Source of the DNA: Fodinibacter sp963800505
Lineage (GTDB): Bacteria; Actinomycetota; Actinomycetes; Actinomycetales; Dermatophilaceae
Assembly (NCBI GenBank): GCA_963800505.1
Contig: CAWDBL010000019.1
Location: 1-64,000 of the forward strand
Direction of reading: 5' to 3'
Length of the DNA stretch: 64,000 nucleotides
Numbering within the stretch: the stretch's first letter is position 1; each line of letters starts with the position of its first letter. The notes below the pieces were generated by a model that saw only the letters and a list, made by a program, of their open reading frames with translations, ran no database searches and was not told the DNA's origin. The translations under genes were made by a program, and so were the position numbers. Positions 59,181-64,000 of the stretch are shown here, piece by piece.

Positions 59181-61472
59181 ATGCCCGAGCCCACGAGCGA
59201 GCCGTCGGCCACACCGCCGGCCACGCCGGCAGCCACGCCGGCGGCCACGCCGGCGGCATCCGAAGGGGCTGTGCACGCCACCGACACCCGGGCGCCCCGG
59301 GCCGAACGGCTGGGACGGCCGCGCACAGCGGTACTGAGCGCGACCGTCGCGGTCGTGGCGCTCGTCGGCGGCTGGACCTGGGCCGCCGCCGCGCAGCCCA
59401 GCGGTTTCGACAGCGGTGCCGAGTCGATCAGCGCCCTCGCGGCGTCGACGACCTCGCACCGCTGGATCATGACGACCGCCCTGGTGCTCACCGGACTGGC
59501 CCACCTCGTGACGGCGTGGGCGCTGGTTCCCGCCCGGCCCGCGGGCCGGGCGCTGCTGGCAGCAGGTGGACTGGCGACCCTCGCCGTCGCGGCCCTGCCG
59601 CTGCCCTCGCGCACCGACTCGTCGACGGCGCACACCGTGGTCGCCATCGCGTCGTTCGCGCTGCTCGCCGTCTGGCCCTGGTTCGCGGCCCGCCCCGACG
59701 GCCCGGCCGCGCTCGAGCGCCGGGTGGCCCGCCCGGCGGCCGCCGTCATGGGCGTCGCCGTCGCGTCGCTCGGCATCGGTCTCGGCAATGCTGCGTTCGG
59801 GCTGCACGAGCGGGTCGTCGCGGTCCTCACCGTCGGGTGGCCGCTGGTCACCGCCGTGAGCACCTGGTGGTGGGCGGGGCACCGGATCGCCCCGCGACGG
59901 GTGCGGGAGGGGCTCGCCGTCGTCGGGCTGGCCGCTGCCTGTGCCCTGGCCGGCACCTCCGCGACCGCCGTCGCGCCGGCCACCGCGCAGACCCTGAACT
60001 ACCAGGCAAGCGTGTCGCTCGACCCGAACCCGCTGCGCAGCGGCGAGCTCATCGCGACCACGGCGTTCGGCGACCTGCGCCTGGAGTTCCAGGGTGTGGC
60101 TCCCGGCGTCCGGGCCGTGCCGCAGGTGAAGGCCAGCATCTCCGAGGTGCTCTCCCGCCCCGGCGTCAGCCTGGCCAGCCTGCGGCCGGGGCCCGAGGAG
60201 CTCAGCGCCGCCATCCGCGAGGTGGCGGTGTCGATCGTGGTGCGCTTCGCCCTCGGCGCGCTCGCCGTCGTCGCGCTCGCCCTCGCCGGGTACGTCGTGC
60301 TGCGCCGTCGCCGGCCGCCGGCCGCGCTGCTCGTGGCCGGGCTCGTGGCCTGGGTGGCCTCGACGGCGTTCACCGCGGCAGCGCTCTACGCCACCTACCA
60401 GCCCGACCGCCAGCAGACCTTCACCTCGACCGGGCTGCTCGGCACCCTGCAGCGCAACCAGGGCATCCTCAGCGACGTCGAGACCCGGGCCACCCAGGTG
60501 GCGCCCTACCTGCGCAACCTCATCGCCCTCTCGACGGCCCTGCAGCAGAAGTACGAGGCGGCGCCCCTGGAGTCCGACACGTCGCTTCGGGTGCTGCTGG
60601 TCAGCGACATCCACGCAGGCAACCAGTACGACCTGATGCGCACCATCGTGGAGGAGGAGGGGGTCGACGTCGTCGTCGACGCCGGTGACCTGATCAACTT
60701 CGGCACGGTCGAGGAGGCCGAGGCCACCGGCCTGTTCGCGGGCATCGAGTCGGTCGGCGTGCCGTACCTGTTCGTGCGCGGCAACCACGACGCGAACGGA
60801 CCGACCGACACGGCCCTGCTCGACCGGCTCGACCAGGTCCCGAACGTCATCCTGCTCCAGGGTGCGAGCGGCGACTACACCGAGGTCACGGTGCACGGCG
60901 TGCGGATCGCCGGGTTCAACGACCCGCGCTGGTTCGGTGACTCGGGCACCGGCACGCGCGCCGCGCAGGAGCCGGCCCGAAAGGCGTTCACCGCGGCGTA
61001 CGGCGGGCGGCCGACCCCGGACCTCGTGGTCTCCCACGAACCCTGGGCCCTGGAGGACGTGGCCGGGGGGGTGCTCGTGAACGGGCACATGCACTCGATC
61101 GACCTCGAGGCCAACCGGGTGCAGGCCGGCACGTTCACCGGCGGCGGGCCGTTCACCCACTTCCTCGCGGATGCCGGTGGCGAGGAGCTGGTCGGCCAGC
61201 CGTCGGCGTTCGACGTGCTCACCTTCGGCACCGACTGCCGGCTCGCCAGTCTCAGCCGCTACCGCTTCCGCGACGTCATCGAGGGCCGTCCGGCCTACGA
61301 CGACGTCTCGCTGATCAACGGCCGCCGCATCGACGGGCGCGAGCCCGATCAGGCGCGAACCTGCTCGGCCGACGCACCCCTGACCACGGTCGACGTGCCC
61401 AGGGTGTCGGCGACGGCGGGGCCTGCGGCGGGTGAGGAGGAAGCGGGGGCGAGCCCACCGGCATCCCCCTGA
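59181..61472 (+). CDS. DUF998-metallophosphoesterase membrane fusion
   Basis: 763 residues from MPEPTSEPSATPP. A Pro/Ala/Thr repeat (~8-28) precedes a DUF998-like membrane domain (~48-215: DSGAESISALAAS, HRWIMTTALVLTGLAHL, HTVVAIASFALLAVWPWF). Two further helices (~255-275 region and ~350-410) flank an extracytoplasmic stretch. The C-terminal phosphoesterase (~469-700) carries LVSDIHAG, VDAGDLINFG, VRGNHDANG, VSHEP and VNGHMHSID, a complete two-metal site. Substrate unknown. Fusion to DUF998 is the unusual part. Confidence 0.82.
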   Translation: MPEPTSEPSATPPATPAATPAATPAASEGAVHATDTRAPRAERLGRPRTAVLSATVAVVALVGGWTWAAAAQPSGFDSGAESISALAASTTSHRWIMTTALVLTGLAHLVTAWALVPARPAGRALLAAGGLATLAVAALPLPSRTDSSTAHTVVAIASFALLAVWPWFAARPDGPAALERRVARPAAAVMGVAVASLGIGLGNAAFGLHERVVAVLTVGWPLVTAVSTWWWAGHRIAPRRVREGLAVVGLAAACALAGTSATAVAPATAQTLNYQASVSLDPNPLRSGELIATTAFGDLRLEFQGVAPGVRAVPQVKASISEVLSRPGVSLASLRPGPEELSAAIREVAVSIVVRFALGALAVVALALAGYVVLRRRRPPAALLVAGLVAWVASTAFTAAALYATYQPDRQQTFTSTGLLGTLQRNQGILSDVETRATQVAPYLRNLIALSTALQQKYEAAPLESDTSLRVLLVSDIHAGNQYDLMRTIVEEEGVDVVVDAGDLINFGTVEEAEATGLFAGIESVGVPYLFVRGNHDANGPTDTALLDRLDQVPNVILLQGASGDYTEVTVHGVRIAGFNDPRWFGDSGTGTRAAQEPARKAFTAAYGGRPTPDLVVSHEPWALEDVAGGVLVNGHMHSIDLEANRVQAGTFTGGGPFTHFLADAGGEELVGQPSAFDVLTFGTDCRLASLSRYRFRDVIEGRPAYDDVSLINGRRIDGREPDQARTCSADAPLTTVDVPRVSATAGPAAGEEEAGASPPASP

Positions 61473-61502
61473 GCCGCCGGGCGACCGCGGGCGACGCTCA
61501 CC

Positions 61503-64000
<2,498 letters not shown>

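Overview
The window is about 72% GC, densely packed and almost entirely protein coding. It has no rRNA, tRNA, insertion sequence, phage or CRISPR signal. Gene content (a bacterial proteasome activator ending in GQYL, a DUF664/DinB mycothiol-type protein, a class F sortase, DUF4235, DUF6328, DUF5701 and a SigE-like ECF sigma factor) indicates an actinobacterium. Overall style suggests Micrococcales, most likely Intrasporangiaceae; this placement is inference.

Layout. 0-16.5 kb: single genes and pairs: PCD/VOC fusion, group IV decarboxylase, DUF389 protein, a frameshifted AMIN-like lipoprotein, tandem GNAT, RibD-C reductase, M20 peptidase, CDF metal exporter, two MFS exporters, DUF5701, a SanA/YdcF-like protein, and an ECF sigma factor coupled to a membrane-anchored beta-propeller protein. 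16.7-20.2 kb: a TPP-riboswitch-controlled thiamine-precursor ECF transporter in which both ATPases and the T component are one polypeptide. 20.7-29.4 kb: histidine utilisation (hutI, hutF, a carbamoylase/allantoate-amidohydrolase-like gene, hutU, hutH), interrupted by two plus-strand genes. 29.5-32.1 kb: an exporter ABC half-transporter divergent from a MarR regulator with a palindromic operator. 32.2-39.6 kb: a tripartite tricarboxylate transporter operon (tctC-tctB-tctA-usp-rraA) divergent from a CitA/DcuS-type histidine kinase, response regulator and IclR regulator. 40-43.5 kb: PhoX-like protein, quinone oxidoreductase, a 39-bp minisatellite, DUF1304 protein and a 44-residue membrane protein. 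43.6-48.1 kb: an autoregulated PadR/ABC ATPase/FtsX permease operon whose permease is frameshifted. 48.5-64 kb: MFS, DUF4397 plus sortase, XRE plus DUF2975, Bpa, DinB, VOC, MFS plus FAD dehydrogenase, HAD phosphatase, DUF72, a DUF998-metallophosphoesterase fusion, and a multi-PAS hybrid kinase cut by the window edge.

Two genome-scale signals stand out. First, the 7-mer GGATGCC/GGCATCC is strongly over-represented, inside genes as well as between them, and forces otherwise rare codons. Second, several related families of long palindromes occupy eleven intergenic loci; every locus lies 3' of at least one gene and none lies in a divergent promoter region, so they look like 3'-end or terminator elements. 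Two genes appear to lack a canonical start codon (DUF5701, ECF ATPase fusion) and two carry a single frameshift.
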